Assembly: GCF_030506305.1 (NCBI RefSeq)
Contig: NZ_CP119421.1
Location: forward strand, 550,354 to 614,353
Length of the DNA: 64,000 nucleotides
Origin: Porifericola rhodea
Lineage (GTDB): Bacteria > Bacteroidota > Bacteroidia > Cytophagales > Cyclobacteriaceae
Reading direction: 5' to 3'
Positions 63,961 through 64,000 of the stretch are shown one piece after another. A program made the translations under genes and the position numbers. How positions within the stretch are numbered: the stretch's first letter is position 1; each line of letters opens with the position of its first letter. The notes under the pieces are model-generated. The model saw only the letters and a list, made by a program, of their open reading frames with translations. It did no database searches and had not been told where the DNA came from.

Positions 63961-64000
63961 ATGAGCAAACAATATCATCAATTACGTGTAAGAGAAATTA
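63961..64000 (+). CDS. Partial gene start, possibly a ferredoxin-type reductase
   Basis: An ATG opens a reading frame SKQYHQLRVREI that runs off the right edge after 13 codons. The opening resembles the start of PaaE/HCP-reductase-type flavin-iron-sulfur reductases (short S-x-x-Y/F-x-x-L-x-V-x-E-I), but so little is visible that this is only a guess. Confidence 0.3.
   Translation, partial: MSKQYHQLRVREI

Overview
The window reads as chromosomal DNA of a Bacteroidota bacterium, most likely a Cytophagales-type, probably marine or halotolerant species. The sequence evidence is type IX secretion (a Plug protein at 36676-38007 and a gliding-motility/type B C-terminal signal on the giant protein at 46695-60281), a TTG-N19-TAnnTTTG promoter before the thiamine operon, starts without Shine-Dalgarno sequences, a DUF3276 PUR-like protein, an Oar-like TonB receptor and LytTR/LytS signalling. 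The genus is inference. I see no rRNA, prophage, insertion sequence or CRISPR array.

Layout. 1-333 is the start of a FAD oxidoreductase. 523-4369 (minus) is an osmolyte-type cluster: porin, BCCT transporter, universal stress protein. 4726-7101 holds a small membrane-anchored protein, a metallophosphoesterase, a frameshifted luciferase-like oxidoreductase pseudogene and tRNA-Leu(CAG). 7269-9126 is an operon of pcm, a hotdog thioesterase and an unknown protein, followed by a MarR regulator. 9762-15809 is a surface-polysaccharide region (NeuD/PglD-like acyltransferase, LegC-like aminotransferase, GT4 glycosyltransferase, Wzi-like protein, polytopic membrane protein). 15834-19073 is TolC plus a LytTR/LytS two-component system whose regulator carries a G10 tract. 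19303-24653 has a Crp/Fnr regulator, an Oar-like TonB receptor and a nucleotide pyrophosphatase-type phosphodiesterase. 24700-27187 has a PBP4-type lipoprotein and a D-threonine aldolase/D-serine dehydratase-like enzyme.

27398-33850 is the thiamine operon: promoter, TPP riboswitch, thiS, thiC, a TenI-like gene, thiD, thiE, thiG and thiH, without thiF. 33948-38007 has a 2H phosphoesterase, an ABC-F ATPase and the T9SS Plug protein. 38011-38892 is a solitary Cas6-like endoribonuclease. 39094-46628 is mostly housekeeping: YchF, an AI-2E transporter, a PUR-like protein, DUF58, ferredoxin, LuxC-type reductase, a GNAT-nitrilase fusion and OsmC.

46695-60711 is the most striking locus. A 4528-residue secreted protein is built largely from 80-residue modules, encoded by nearly identical 240-bp repeats and four 744-bp three-module blocks, followed by six fibronectin-III-like domains and a T9SS type B signal. 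It is preceded, one base away, by a small secreted protein that resembles its N-terminal head. 61183-63669 has HIT, greA and purB, and a new gene starts at 63961.

The best leads are the homogenised giant adhesin with its head-like partner, the solitary Cas6 with an arginine-rich tail, and the possibly phase-variable LytTR regulator.
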